Source: Deinococcus aerius | GTDB lineage: Bacteria; Deinococcota; Deinococci; Deinococcales; Deinococcaceae | Direction: 5' to 3' | Length of the DNA: 64,000 nt | Assembly (NCBI RefSeq): GCF_002897375.1 | Contig: NZ_BFAG01000019.1 | Coordinates: 7,858 to 71,857, forward strand | Shown: one piece after another, positions 10,726 to 21,954 of the stretch | Numbering within the stretch: the first letter of the stretch is position 1 | Layout: the number at the start of each line of letters is the position of its first letter | The notes under the pieces: model-generated | The model's input: only the letters and a program-made list of their open reading frames with translations | Database searches by the model: none | What the model was told of the DNA's origin: nothing | Program-made: the position numbers and the translations under genes

Positions 10726-11001
10726 ATGCTCAGCTCTGATGTAGAAGGCTTCCTCTCTGTCCACCGCGTGCTGACGACTGAGGACGGGGAGGTTCTTCTC
10801 ACGCGCGATGACGCCTACCGTCTACTGGCCGCCCTCTTGCAAAGCGGCGGCCCCTTACCTGTCTATGTGGACGTGTACTCGAGAGCCACCGGTACGGGGT
10901 TACAGTTCGTGGAGGACTTGACCATGCGAGACATCCACAATACGAAGCTAGGGCGAAGGGAGTACTTGGGAGAATATCTGTACTTATCTGTGTGCATGTG
11001 A
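10726..11001 (+). CDS. Hypothetical protein (91 aa)
   Basis: Not recognised. A 91-residue acidic, soluble protein (MLSSDVEGFLSVHRVL..., TRDDAYRLLAALLQSGGPLPVYVDVYSRATGTGLQFVEDLTM). Its base composition is less GC-rich than the neighbours (for example the 3' end TACTTATCTGTGTGCATG), which together with the adjacent toxin-antitoxin pair suggests a small acquired patch. An AGAAGGA Shine-Dalgarno (10714-10720) precedes ATG 10726; ATG 10722 is out of frame. Confidence 0.6.
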   Translation: MLSSDVEGFLSVHRVLTTEDGEVLLTRDDAYRLLAALLQSGGPLPVYVDVYSRATGTGLQFVEDLTMRDIHNTKLGRREYLGEYLYLSVCM

Positions 11002-11054
11002 TCCCACACATCTCGTCTCCCTAAGGACTTCGCTGACAGATAGGAAATGAAGAA

Positions 11055-11077
11055 GGCCGGAGCATCACGCCCCGGCC
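11055..11077 (-). terminator. groEL terminator
   Basis: Minus-strand hairpin GGCCGG...CCGGCC with an inner GC/GC pair, followed by TTCTTCATTT, 20 bases after the groEL stop. The alaS terminator at 44782-44806 has nearly the same sequence. Confidence 0.65.
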
Positions 11078-11096
11078 TCCGTTGTCCTGCTCTTGG

Positions 11097-12770
<1,674 letters not shown>

Positions 12771-13058
12771 TTACTCGACGATGGCGAGAATGTCGCGCTC
12801 GCTGAGGATGGAGTAGTTCTTGCCGTCCAGGTTGACTTCCGTGCCGCCGTACTTGGCGAAGTACACGGTGTCGCCCTCCTTCACGTCCAGCGCGACGCGC
12901 GTTCCGTTGTCGAGCAGCTTGCCGTTGCCGACGGCCATGACCTTCCCGCGCTGGCTCTTCTCCTTGGCGGTGTCAGGCACGTACAGGCCCCCGGCGGTCT
13001 TCTGCTCGGTTTCCTCGATGATCTCCACGAGAACGCGGTCGCCCAATGGTTTCAACAT
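12771..13058 (-). CDS. groES: Co-chaperonin GroES (Hsp10)
   Basis: A 95-residue heptameric lid of GroEL. It begins [38 protein letters not shown], which contains the mobile loop that docks on GroEL, and ends [15 protein letters not shown]. An ACAGGAGGT Shine-Dalgarno precedes the ATG. It is the first gene of the groES-groEL operon, driven by the promoter at 13140-13169; no CIRCE operator is seen, so control is probably by sigma-factor choice or another repressor. Confidence 0.97.
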   Translation of the reverse strand: MLKPLGDRVLVEIIEETEQKTAGGLYVPDTAKEKSQRGKVMAVGNGKLLDNGTRVALDVKEGDTVYFAKYGGTEVNLDGKNYSILSERDILAIVE

Positions 13059-13139
13059 GGGTATGTACCTCCTGTGAAATGAAGTGATGGAACGGACAGC
13101 TCACCGGCTTACCCGGCAGTTTTTGCCGTTGCAGACGGA

Positions 13140-13169
13140 ATCCTAGCCCCTCAGGCTCAAGAATGTCAA
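13140..13169 (-). promoter_or_regulatory. groESL promoter
   Basis: Reading leftward: TTGACA (13169-13164), 18-base spacer, TAGGAT (13145-13140). It leaves a 5' leader of about 75 bases before groES. A good match to the housekeeping-type consensus. Confidence 0.65.
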
Positions 13170-13330
13170 CACCAGGAGTACAAGAATCTGAGTCTGGGAC
13201 GCTCAAGCCCCACTGGGACGCTGCTTTCCCGTCCTTCTGGTCGCCGTAATAGTTCTGACGTATATATAATACTTCTATATACCAGGACCCCAAACTGACC
13301 TTTTTCTGATTCTGAAAAGGAGAACCCGCC

Positions 13331-13932
<602 letters not shown>

Positions 13933-13936
<4 letters not shown>

Positions 13937-14616
13937 GGCGGGAAGTGGGGAGGGGTGAGTGGGGAGCGGAAGGGGAACGAGTTCCACCCACCGCGGGCCA
14001 CCGACTTCTGGCGGCTGGATGGCACGCTGCTCTCTCCGAAGCCTGGGAAGCCTACCGTCACGGGTCCTACCCCATCGGCGCCGCTGTAGTGGACGGGGAA
14101 GGGCAGGTGATCGCGCGGGGGCGCAACCGATTGGGGGAGCCCCGGGGTGTGGCGGGCGTGATTAGCGGGCATGAGTTGGCGCACGCGGAGATCAACGCGC
14201 TGCTCGACCTGCCCCATACGGAGCCCCCCGAGGTCCGCACCTGGACCCTGCTGACGACCGTGCAGCCCTGCCCGCAGTGCGCCGGGGCGGTTGCCATGAG
14301 CGGGCTGCGGGCGCTGGAGTACGCCGCCCCTGACCCCTGGGCGGGCTCGACCCACATCCTCACGCACGACCCCTACGTGTCGCGCAAGGGGATTCGGGTG
14401 GGCCAGGCGCCGGAAGCCGTGCAGCGGCTGGCACTCCGCCTCGCCCTCGTCGGCTTTCTGGGGGAGGGATACCACCCGGACAGTCCCTTCCTGAAGACCT
14501 TCACGGAGTACGTGGAGGACTGGGCGCACGCGGCGCGGCTTCATGAGGCGGGCACTCTTCGCACATTGCGGGACCGGGGCGCGGGCCTGGATGAGGTGCT
14601 GGAGGTTCTGGCGTGA
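13933..14616 (+). CDS. Nucleoside/cytidine-deaminase-like zinc protein
   Basis: A 227-residue protein of the cytidine/deoxycytidylate deaminase superfamily. The zinc site reads HAE (84-86) and PCPQC (Cys113, Cys116), with Glu86 as the proton shuttle. The layout resembles guanine/tRNA-adenosine-type deaminases, but the C-terminal ~90 residues ([19 protein letters not shown]) are extra, so the substrate cannot be named. GTG 13933 overlaps the GGDEF gene stop by four bases and is in frame; GTG 13945 is an alternative. Translational coupling implies a shared role with the GGDEF-RHH protein. Confidence 0.8.
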
Positions 14617-14739
14617 TGTCCATGCGGTATCGCAACCTCTCCCCGGCCCGTGAGCGCACCCGACCGCTCCCAACTCCGCCTCCCGCACGGTCATTTGACT
14701 GATGTGCGGCGTGTCCGGCCTGTGGCCCAATGAGGCGTC

Positions 14740-15432
14740 ATGTCCTGGATTTTCGATGAACGCGCCCACGCGGGCCTGGAGCACCTCACCCCGGAGCACG
14801 TCGAGGCCTACGACGCCAAAGCGCAGGTGGAGCCCGCGCCCGATGTGCAGCTCCTCCAGCAGCTCGGGCTGTCCCACTCTCAGGTCCTGATCGACTTCGG
14901 CGCGGGCACCGGAGAGTTCGCGCTGTCCGCCGCGCGGGTGTGTGGGCGTGTGATCGCCGTGGACGTCTCACCGCTCATGCTGGACGTGCTGCGCCGCAAA
15001 GCGGAGGCGCGGGGCATCACGAACGTTGGGTGCGTTGAGGCGGGCTTCCTGACGTACCGGCACCCGGGTGAGCCGGTGGACTTCGTGTACTCGCGCAACG
15101 CATTACATCACCTGCCCGACTTCTGGAAGGTAGAGGCCCTGCGGCGCATTCACAGGCTGCTCAGGCCAGGTGGAGTGCTGCGTTTAAGGGATCTGGTGTA
15201 TGGCTTCGGGCCTGAGGAGATGGACGAACGCATCGGCGCGTGGCTGCAAGCTGCACCGCTGACCGCCGCGCAAGGGTTCCCGAGGAGTGAGCTGGAAGCG
15301 CACGTGCGGGATGAATTCAGCACGTATACGTGGTTGCTGGAGGTGATGCTGGAGCGGGCGGGCTTCGTGGTGGTGGAATCGATGTGCAGCGCGTCGGGTA
15401 TCTTCGCGGAGTACGTGTGCCGGAAACCCTGA
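14740..15432 (+). CDS. Class I SAM-dependent methyltransferase
   Basis: A 230-residue methyltransferase of the Methyltransf_11/25 type. Motif I is LIDFGAGTGEFAL (residues 50-62), followed by VIAVDVSPLMLDVLRRKA, VYSRNALHHLPDFWKVEALRRIHRLLRPGGVLRLRD. The substrate is not evident. Within its last third the codons are less GC-rich than in the neighbours. It stands between the deaminase gene and a convergent M23 peptidase. Confidence 0.85.
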   Translation: MSWIFDERAHAGLEHLTPEHVEAYDAKAQVEPAPDVQLLQQLGLSHSQVLIDFGAGTGEFALSAARVCGRVIAVDVSPLMLDVLRRKAEARGITNVGCVEAGFLTYRHPGEPVDFVYSRNALHHLPDFWKVEALRRIHRLLRPGGVLRLRDLVYGFGPEEMDERIGAWLQAAPLTAAQGFPRSELEAHVRDEFSTYTWLLEVMLERAGFVVVESMCSASGIFAEYVCRKP

Positions 15433-15581
15433 ACATCTATCAGGGACAGGGAGTGATGGTCTCAGCGTGGCGGAACGGGAGGATGGCGTCCCAGCGGTGC
15501 GAACGTCTGCTCACCGTGAGGGCTGGCGGCCTCTGGAGGGACAGGGGCAACGCGGACGGTGAAGTCTCCGTAACTCCGTAT

Positions 15582-16148
15582 CTACTCCTGTCTGAGCAGC
15601 GGGTACGGATTGATCGCCCCGGTCGGGGTGTAGATGCCGTAGTGCAGGTGCGTGGGTGTCCCCCTCGCATTGCCGCTGTCCCCCACATAGCCCACGACCG
15701 TCCCGGCCTCGATCCATTCCCCTTCCTTGAGGTCGGCATACCGGTCGAGGTGCGCGTAGTAGTGCCGCTGCCCGCCGGGTCCCAGGACCATCACCGTGCG
15801 CCCGCCCAGCCGGTTCTCCCCGACATTCAGGACGAGGCCGCGCGTGGTGGCCCGGATCGGCGTGCCACGCGGTGCGAAGATGTCCACCCCCTCGTGGCGG
15901 CGGCCCCCGCTGCGCGCCCCACCCCAGGTGTCCGCGAACCGCTGGCCGGGCAGCGGGTTGGGCAAGCTCCCCGCCGCCGGAACCGGGGCCGAGAGCAGCG
16001 CCGCGTAGCGCCGGGCCTGCTCGATGGAGGGCCACAGCAGGGACAGGACGCCCGCCAGAAGCGCGAGGACGGCGGCGAGGGCCACGAGGCGGCGCAGGGG
16101 GCGGGGAGGTCGGCGCAGGCGCACCTCTCCAGGATGGGGCGCGGCCAT
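15582..16148 (-). CDS. Membrane-anchored M23 family metallopeptidase
   Basis: A 188-residue protein with a cytoplasmic Arg/Pro-rich start, one transmembrane helix (about 20-40), and a LytM-type domain facing the envelope. Zinc ligands are visible as His85 and Asp89 (RHEGVDIF) and His169 in HLHYG (167-169 HLH). M23 enzymes cut peptide cross-links in peptidoglycan, and all ligands seem present, so it is probably an active endopeptidase rather than a regulator. No Shine-Dalgarno is obvious. It is divergent from arsC. Confidence 0.85.
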   Translation of the reverse strand: MAAPHPGEVRLRRPPRPLRRLVALAAVLALLAGVLSLLWPSIEQARRYAALLSAPVPAAGSLPNPLPGQRFADTWGGARSGGRRHEGVDIFAPRGTPIRATTRGLVLNVGENRLGGRTVMVLGPGGQRHYYAHLDRYADLKEGEWIEAGTVVGYVGDSGNARGTPTHLHYGIYTPTGAINPYPLLRQE

Positions 16149-16226
16149 GAGAGATGGGAGGCCACCCTGTCCAACTCCGTTCGGTGGCCCTCACCTCCCC
16201 GTGGGGCGCTGTGCCTATGCTGCCCC

Positions 16227-16662
<436 letters not shown>

Positions 16663-16671
16663 CCTGGGGGC

Positions 16672-17583
16672 ATGGCCCTCAATGGCGGCTACACCTACCG
16701 CGAGGAACTGGGAGGCCGGGCGCGGGGCCTGACCGTCCTCGCCTACCTGACGCGGCGGTATCCGCACTCGGACGAGTCGGAATGGCGCGCCCGACTGGAC
16801 CGGGGCGAGGTCAGCCTGGACGGCGAGGTGGCGCGGGGCGGCGAGGAATTACGGCCCGGCCAGCACCTCGAATGGCGGCGCCCCCCCTGGCCCGAGGAGG
16901 AGGTGCCGCTGGGCTACGAACTCCTCTACCGGGACGCGGCGCTTCTGGCGGTGGGTAAGCCGAGTGGGCTCCCCACCCTGCCGGGCGGCGGATTCCTCGA
17001 CCACACGCTGCTCAGCGTGGTTCGCCGCGACTTCCCGGGGGCCACCCCGCTGCACCGCCTGGGGCGCGGCACCTCCGGGCTGGTGCTGTTCGCGCGTACC
17101 GCCGAGGCCGCCTCCGTGCTGACGCGGGCGTGGCGTGACGGGGGGGTGCGGAAGGTCTACCGGGCGCTCGCGTCCGGCGTGGCGGAGCAGGAGTCGTACA
17201 CCATCGCCACTCCCATCGGCCCCGTGCCGCACCCCCGGCTGGGCAGCGTGTTCGCGGCGAGTCCAGGGGGCAAACCCTCTTTAAGCCAGGCCCGGGTGCT
17301 GGAACGTCGCCCGGACCAGACCCTCTTCGAGGTGGATATCCCCACCGGGCGCCCGCACCAGATCCGCATTCACCTCGCCTCGGTGGGGCACCCGCTCGTG
17401 GGCGATCCGCTGTACGCGCCGGGCGGGGTGCCGAGGGCTGACCTCCCCGGATTGCCGGGCGACGGCGGCTACCTGCTCCACGCGGCGCGGTTGACCTTTC
17501 CGCACCCGCTGAGCGGCGAAACCCTGACCCTGCACGCCCCGCCCCCACCACAGTTGCTCACGGCGGACGAGCCTTCCCCGTGA
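16672..17583 (+). CDS. RluA-family pseudouridine synthase-like protein with altered catalytic motif
   Basis: A 303-residue protein: an N-terminal S4-like part ([14 protein letters not shown], 41-53), then the RluA domain ([43 protein letters not shown]). RluA enzymes isomerise specific uridines in rRNA or tRNA using an Asp in HRLDxxTSG. Here the DNA reads His-Arg-Leu-Gly131-Arg-Gly-Thr-Ser-Gly, so the usual Asp is Gly. A sub-family with HRLGRGTSG may exist in plants and cyanobacteria (from memory), so this is not clearly a broken gene. ATG with TAGCCT 6 bases upstream; it is 9 bases after arsC. Confidence 0.82.
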   Translation: MALNGGYTYREELGGRARGLTVLAYLTRRYPHSDESEWRARLDRGEVSLDGEVARGGEELRPGQHLEWRRPPWPEEEVPLGYELLYRDAALLAVGKPSGLPTLPGGGFLDHTLLSVVRRDFPGATPLHRLGRGTSGLVLFARTAEAASVLTRAWRDGGVRKVYRALASGVAEQESYTIATPIGPVPHPRLGSVFAASPGGKPSLSQARVLERRPDQTLFEVDIPTGRPHQIRIHLASVGHPLVGDPLYAPGGVPRADLPGLPGDGGYLLHAARLTFPHPLSGETLTLHAPPPPQLLTADEPSP

Positions 17584-17626
17584 CCTGGCTCCCGGTGTTG
17601 TCCCGGGGCGGCGCTACAATCCCCCG

Positions 17627-18886
17627 GTGACGATTGTGGCCGCGCCCCGGGCGCACGTGTGGACCCTGGAGGGGGGCCTGACCCTGGCGTTCGAGCGCCG
17701 CCCGGGGCCGGGCTTCGCGTTCGACCTGCGCGTGCCGGTGGGCAGCGCCCACGATCCCGTGGGCCGGGAGGGCTCGGCGGGCGTGCTGGAGGAGTGGCTC
17801 TACAAGGGCGCCGGGGGCCGGGACGCGCGGGGCTTTCAGGACGCGCTCGACGACCTGGGCCTGCGCCGGAGCGGGGGCGTCGGCCCCGAGGCGACCCGCT
17901 TTGGCGTGAGCGGGCTGGGAGCGGACCTCCCCGCCGCCCTGGGGCTGGTCGCCGACCTGCTGCGGCGCCCGGCCCTCCCGCCGGGGGAACTGCCCGTCCT
18001 GACCGACCTCGCCCGGCAGGACCTGGAGGGGCTGGAGGACAGCCCGCCCGACCTCCTCGCGGTGGAGGCGCGGCGGCTCGCCTTTCCCCGGCCCCCGGTC
18101 TCCCCCTTCGCGGGCTACGCGCACCCGGCGAGCGGCACGCCGGAGGGGCTCTCACGCCTCACCGTGGAGAATCTCCACACCTTTTTTACCCGTTACGGCA
18201 CCCGGGGAAGTGTCCTCGGCGTGGTGGCCGACGCCGAGCCCGGGGAGGTGCGCTCGCTGGTCGAGCGGGCTTTTGCCGGGTGGGGGCCGGGCGAGGCCGG
18301 GGAGGTGCCCGCCGATTTCCGGCCCGGCCTGCGCGCCCACGTCCCGCACGGGGAGGCCGAGCAGACGCACCTGAGCGTGACGGCGCCGGGGGTCTCGCCG
18401 GGCAGCCCCGACTGGCTGGCCTGGCAGGTCGCCCTGACCGCGCTCTCGGGGGGCAGCGCGAGCCGCCTCTTCCACGCGGTGCGCGAGGAGCGGGGGCTGG
18501 CCTACAGCGTCAGCGCGTCGCCCGTCCTGCTGGGGGGGCGGGGCTTCCTGTCGGCCTACGCGGGCAGCACGCCCGAGCGGGCACCCGAGACCCTGGAGGT
18601 CCTGCTCGCCGAACTCGCCCGGTTGCCGCGGGGCCTGACGGACGCCGAGTTCGGGCGCGCCCGGGCAGGTCTGGCCGCCAGCGTCGTGTTCGGCGCCGAA
18701 AGCCTGCGCGCCCGCGCGGGGGGCCTGACCCGTGACCTCGCCGTGTTCGGGCGGGTCCGTCCGGTGGCGGAGCTGCGCGCCAGCCTGGCGGCCCTCACCC
18801 TGGACCGGGTGAATGCCTTCCTGGCCGGGTACGATCCCGCCCCGGCGGCGACCGTCGTGACCCTCGGTCCCGGGGAGGCCGCGTGA
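17627..18886 (+). CDS. M16-family peptidase-like subunit lacking the zinc motif
   Basis: A 419-residue protein with two M16 domains. Where active members have HxxEH, this one reads Gly52-Val-Leu-Glu55-Glu56 ([12 protein letters not shown]): both zinc histidines are lost while the surrounding KG and helix remain. Features of the partner subunit are kept, for example [21 protein letters not shown] in the second half. It is therefore the structural half of an M16B heterodimer with the next gene, which overlaps it by four bases. GTG start, TACAAT box 6 bases upstream. Confidence 0.87.
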   Translation: MTIVAAPRAHVWTLEGGLTLAFERRPGPGFAFDLRVPVGSAHDPVGREGSAGVLEEWLYKGAGGRDARGFQDALDDLGLRRSGGVGPEATRFGVSGLGADLPAALGLVADLLRRPALPPGELPVLTDLARQDLEGLEDSPPDLLAVEARRLAFPRPPVSPFAGYAHPASGTPEGLSRLTVENLHTFFTRYGTRGSVLGVVADAEPGEVRSLVERAFAGWGPGEAGEVPADFRPGLRAHVPHGEAEQTHLSVTAPGVSPGSPDWLAWQVALTALSGGSASRLFHAVREERGLAYSVSASPVLLGGRGFLSAYAGSTPERAPETLEVLLAELARLPRGLTDAEFGRARAGLAASVVFGAESLRARAGGLTRDLAVFGRVRPVAELRASLAALTLDRVNAFLAGYDPAPAATVVTLGPGEAA

Positions 18887-20115
18887 CGCCCCCTACCCTG
18901 ACACGCACCCTCCCGAACGGCCTGACCCTCCTCCTCGAACCGGACCCCGGGGCGCAGACCGTCGCCGCCGGGTACTTCGTGGCGACCGGGGCCCGCGACG
19001 AGCGCCGGGAGGAGATGGGCGCCTCGCACTTCCTGGAGCATCTGCTGTTCAAGGGCTCCGAGCGGGTCAGCGCCGCCGAGCTGAACGAGCGGCTGGACGA
19101 ACTCGGGGGCCAGGCGAACGCCTTTACCGGCGACGAGGCGACCGTCTACCACGCCGCGACCCTGCCCGAGTGCGCGCCCGAACTGCTGGACACCCTGACC
19201 GAACTCATGCGCCCGGCCCTGCGCCCCGCCGACATCGAGCCCGAGCGCGGGGTGATCCTGGAGGAGATCGCCATGTACGCCGAGCAGCCCGCCGTGCGCG
19301 TGGCCGACGAGCTGCGGGCCGACTACTGGGGCGGGCACCCGCTGGGGCACTCGGTCCTGGGCACGCCGGAGACGGTGCGGGCGCTGACCCGGGAGGCGCT
19401 GGCGCGCCACCACCGCGAGCGCTACGGGGCGGACCGGGTGACCCTGGCGGTCGTCGGCGCCTTCGACCCGGAGCGGGTCCTCACCTGGGCGCGGGAGGAG
19501 TTGCGGGGCTGGCCCGCCGGAGGGCCGATGGCTCCTGCTGATCCGGCGCCCACCCCGCCCGGCACCGTCCGCACCGTTCAGGACGACCGCCTGGCCCGGG
19601 TGCAGGTCGCGCTCGCGCTGCCCGGCCTGCCCGCCCGCCACCCGCTGCGCGAGGCCGCCGTGGTGCTGGCCGAACTCATCGGCGGCGAGAACGGCCTGCT
19701 GTACTGGGCGCTGCTGGACACCGGGCTGGCCGACTCCGCCGATCTCGCCCACCTGGAATTCCGCGACGCGGGCACCTTCGAGGGCGGCTTTTCCTGCGAC
19801 CCCGAGCGGGCGCAGACGGTGCTGGACGCCTACCGGGCCGTGCTGGCGGGTGCCCCGGACGCTGTGACCCCGGCGACCGTCCGCCGCGCCGCGCGCAAGC
19901 TGGCGGTGAGCACCCTGCTCCGTGCGGAGACGCCGCAGGGCCGCCTCTTCGCGCTGGGCATGGAACACCTCGCGCTGGGGCGGCCCCTCTCCACCGCCGA
20001 ACTGGTGGACCGCGCCGCCCGCGTGACGCCGGGGGACGTGCGGGCCGTCCTCGAACTGTGCCCCCTCACGCGGCCCACGGTCGTCGCGCTGGGGCCGGTG
20101 GCGGGACTCCACTAA
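18883..20115 (+). CDS. M16-family zinc peptidase, catalytic subunit
   Basis: A 410-residue zinc protease with an intact inverted motif His49-Phe-Leu-Glu52-His53 ([22 protein letters not shown]), the third ligand in VILEEIAMY near residues 125-132, and [18 protein letters not shown]16B enzymes degrade small peptides or process presequences, working as a clamp of active plus inactive halves. The GTG start overlaps the stop of the inactive partner (GTGA). No signal peptide is visible, so it is cytoplasmic. Confidence 0.92.
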   Translation: MTPPTLTRTLPNGLTLLLEPDPGAQTVAAGYFVATGARDERREEMGASHFLEHLLFKGSERVSAAELNERLDELGGQANAFTGDEATVYHAATLPECAPELLDTLTELMRPALRPADIEPERGVILEEIAMYAEQPAVRVADELRADYWGGHPLGHSVLGTPETVRALTREALARHHRERYGADRVTLAVVGAFDPERVLTWAREELRGWPAGGPMAPADPAPTPPGTVRTVQDDRLARVQVALALPGLPARHPLREAAVVLAELIGGENGLLYWALLDTGLADSADLAHLEFRDAGTFEGGFSCDPERAQTVLDAYRAVLAGAPDAVTPATVRRAARKLAVSTLLRAETPQGRLFALGMEHLALGRPLSTAELVDRAARVTPGDVRAVLELCPLTRPTVVALGPVAGLH

Positions 20116-20181
20116 TCCTGATTGGGACAAGAAAGAGGCGGCCCACTCACAAGAAAACCCTCATGAGACGGTGAGGAAATC

Positions 20182-20210
20182 TTGCACCCGGTAAAGGGGG
20201 CAGATATGAT
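20182..20210 (+). promoter_or_regulatory. Promoter of first lipoprotein/S8 protease module
   Basis: TTGCAC (20182-20187), 17 bases, TATGAT (20205-20210). The box and flanks recur before the second module at 24284-24312 (TTGCGC-17-TATGAT). The 5' leader is about 100 bases and also partly conserved between the two copies. Confidence 0.7.
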
Positions 20211-20319
20211 TTCTGCTACCGGACAAAAGGCTCAGGCTTGCGGAGCCGACCATACTTCCTATTCCAGTGTTACGGCCGGGCCGTGGTGCTGGCGGTTATC
20301 CGGCGTTCAAGGAGTCCAC

Positions 20320-21954
20320 ATGAAACCACATCGGAGTTTGCCCCTCGCCCTGCTGACCGGTCTGCTGCTCTCTGCCTGTGGTGGCGGCGGTGACGGCGGC
20401 GGCGGAACCAACCCGCCCCCCACGGATACCAGCGTGATCGGCACGGGCAGCAGCAGCGTGGCCGGTTACCTCTCCGACTCCCAGGCAGGGCCGGTCGTGG
20501 CGGGCAGCACCGTGACCGTCGAGAACGAGGGCGGCAGCGTGATTGCCAACGGCGCGACCGACGCGAATGGCCGGTTCACCCTCAAGCTCGATCCCGGCGT
20601 GTACAACGTCAACTTCAAGAAGGACGGCTACGCGGCCTCCCGCATCGAGGGCCTGCGGGTGACGAGCGGCACGAACGCCCCGCTGAACGCCATCGAGCGC
20701 GTGGCCTTTGCAACCACGCTGCCCGCCACCGCGCCCAAGATTCTGAACGTGAAGTACCTGGAGGGGACGGGCGCCAAGGACTTCAGCAACGACCCGGCAA
20801 AGGCCGCCAGCTTCAACGCGAGCGCGGGCGTGCCGGTGCGGGTGACGGTCTCGACCGCGCCCGACGCGGAGAACAAGCAGACCGGCATCAACAGCCCCAA
20901 CCTCATCTATGTGGGGGTGGGCGGGGTGCCGGGAAGCGGCGCGTTCGGCGCCCGGGCCCTGTTCAACGTCGACCCCAAGTACACGACCGTCACGACCGAT
21001 CCCCTCACCCTCGCGGGCAGCAGCCTGCGCGGGGTGCGCGGCGCGACCGAGCTGTACGTCGTGGTGTACGACAGCAACGAGAACCGCACCGAGCGCCGCA
21101 TTCCCATCGTCATCAACGATGACAAGCCGAACGACAATGCCCTGACGAGCATTCAGGACCCCAAGGCGCTGGCCGTGACCCTCTCGCAGAAGGTGGGGTA
21201 CTACAGCCCCATCCGGCCCACCGGGGCGCCCACCGAGCAGAGCAGCCTGTGGGTGGACCTGAGCTGGAACGCCGCGAGTGGGGTGGCGGGAACGCCGCTG
21301 GGCGTGCGCGTCTGGACGAGTGACGACGGCAGCACCTTCCGGCTGCTCAAGACGGTGGCGGGCAATGCCAAGACCCTCCGGGACGGCCGCGGCAGCCTGG
21401 AGGTCGGCAAGAAGGTCTACTACCAGTTCGAGGTGTTCAACAGCACCCAGAGTGTCCGCAGCGACGTGGTGAGCACCACCCCGCTCGACAGCTTCACCCT
21501 GAGCGACCTGACGCCCGCCGACGGCAGCAAGGACGTGTCGCGCACGCCCACGATCTCCTGGAACGTGTCCAAGAAGGTCGGCGACGAGCGCCAGTTCTAC
21601 GTGATGGTGAACGACTACCCGCAGCAGAGCGCCAACTGCTTCTGGGGGAACGTGCTGTGCAGCGGTGACAAGAAGGACAACCTCTTCAGTGACGACGGCA
21701 GCTCGGCCGCCTTGAAGAACAGCGGCAACACCTACTCGGTGGGGTTCAACGCCAACGGGAAGGCGCTGCTTCCCAAGCTCGAAAGCCGCCACGGCTACAC
21801 CCTGGACGTGTCGGCGGCGGCCTTCAGCGAGAGCGGCGACGCCGTGAGCATCGCGCACGACTACTACTCGATCTTCTACTCGCTGGACACCTGCAACTTC
21901 GGCGGCCCGGTCTGCGAGGGTCAGGTCAGCAACTTCACCACGGGAGACAACTGA
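20320..21954 (+). CDS. Lipoprotein with carboxypeptidase-regulatory-like and beta-sandwich domains
   Basis: A 544-residue protein. The signal peptide ends in lipobox LLSAC (Cys20), followed by a GGGGDGGGGT flexible tether. Residues ~45-115 resemble a carboxypeptidase regulatory-like (CarboxypepD_reg) fold: VAGYLSDSQAGPVVAGSTVTV, TDANGRFTLKLDPGVYNVNFKKDGY. The rest looks like repeated Ig/FnIII-type sandwiches (RTPTISWNVSKKVGDERQFYVMVND) with a Cys-rich loop (NCFWGNVLC) near the C-terminus. No enzyme motif is seen; it may bind or present a substrate for the protease encoded next. Start ATG with AAGGAG upstream; 1-base overlap (TGATG) with the protease gene. The paralogue at 24421 has an almost identical signal peptide. 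Confidence 0.8.
   Translation: MKPHRSLPLALLTGLLLSACGGGGDGGGGTNPPPTDTSVIGTGSSSVAGYLSDSQAGPVVAGSTVTVENEGGSVIANGATDANGRFTLKLDPGVYNVNFKKDGYAASRIEGLRVTSGTNAPLNAIERVAFATTLPATAPKILNVKYLEGTGAKDFSNDPAKAASFNASAGVPVRVTVSTAPDAENKQTGINSPNLIYVGVGGVPGSGAFGARALFNVDPKYTTVTTDPLTLAGSSLRGVRGATELYVVVYDSNENRTERRIPIVINDDKPNDNALTSIQDPKALAVTLSQKVGYYSPIRPTGAPTEQSSLWVDLSWNAASGVAGTPLGVRVWTSDDGSTFRLLKTVAGNAKTLRDGRGSLEVGKKVYYQFEVFNSTQSVRSDVVSTTPLDSFTLSDLTPADGSKDVSRTPTISWNVSKKVGDERQFYVMVNDYPQQSANCFWGNVLCSGDKKDNLFSDDGSSAALKNSGNTYSVGFNANGKALLPKLESRHGYTLDVSAAAFSESGDAVSIAHDYYSIFYSLDTCNFGGPVCEGQVSNFTTGDN

Noticed and set aside
13059..13330. CIRCE/HrcA operator upstream of groES
   Set aside because: No TTAGCACTC-N9-GAGTGCTAA-like sequence is present on either strand.
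20211..20319. Possible cyclic di-GMP riboswitch in the lipoprotein leaders
   Set aside because: Fragments such as GGACAAAAGGC recall the class, but the second copy does not keep them and no full fold could be drawn.
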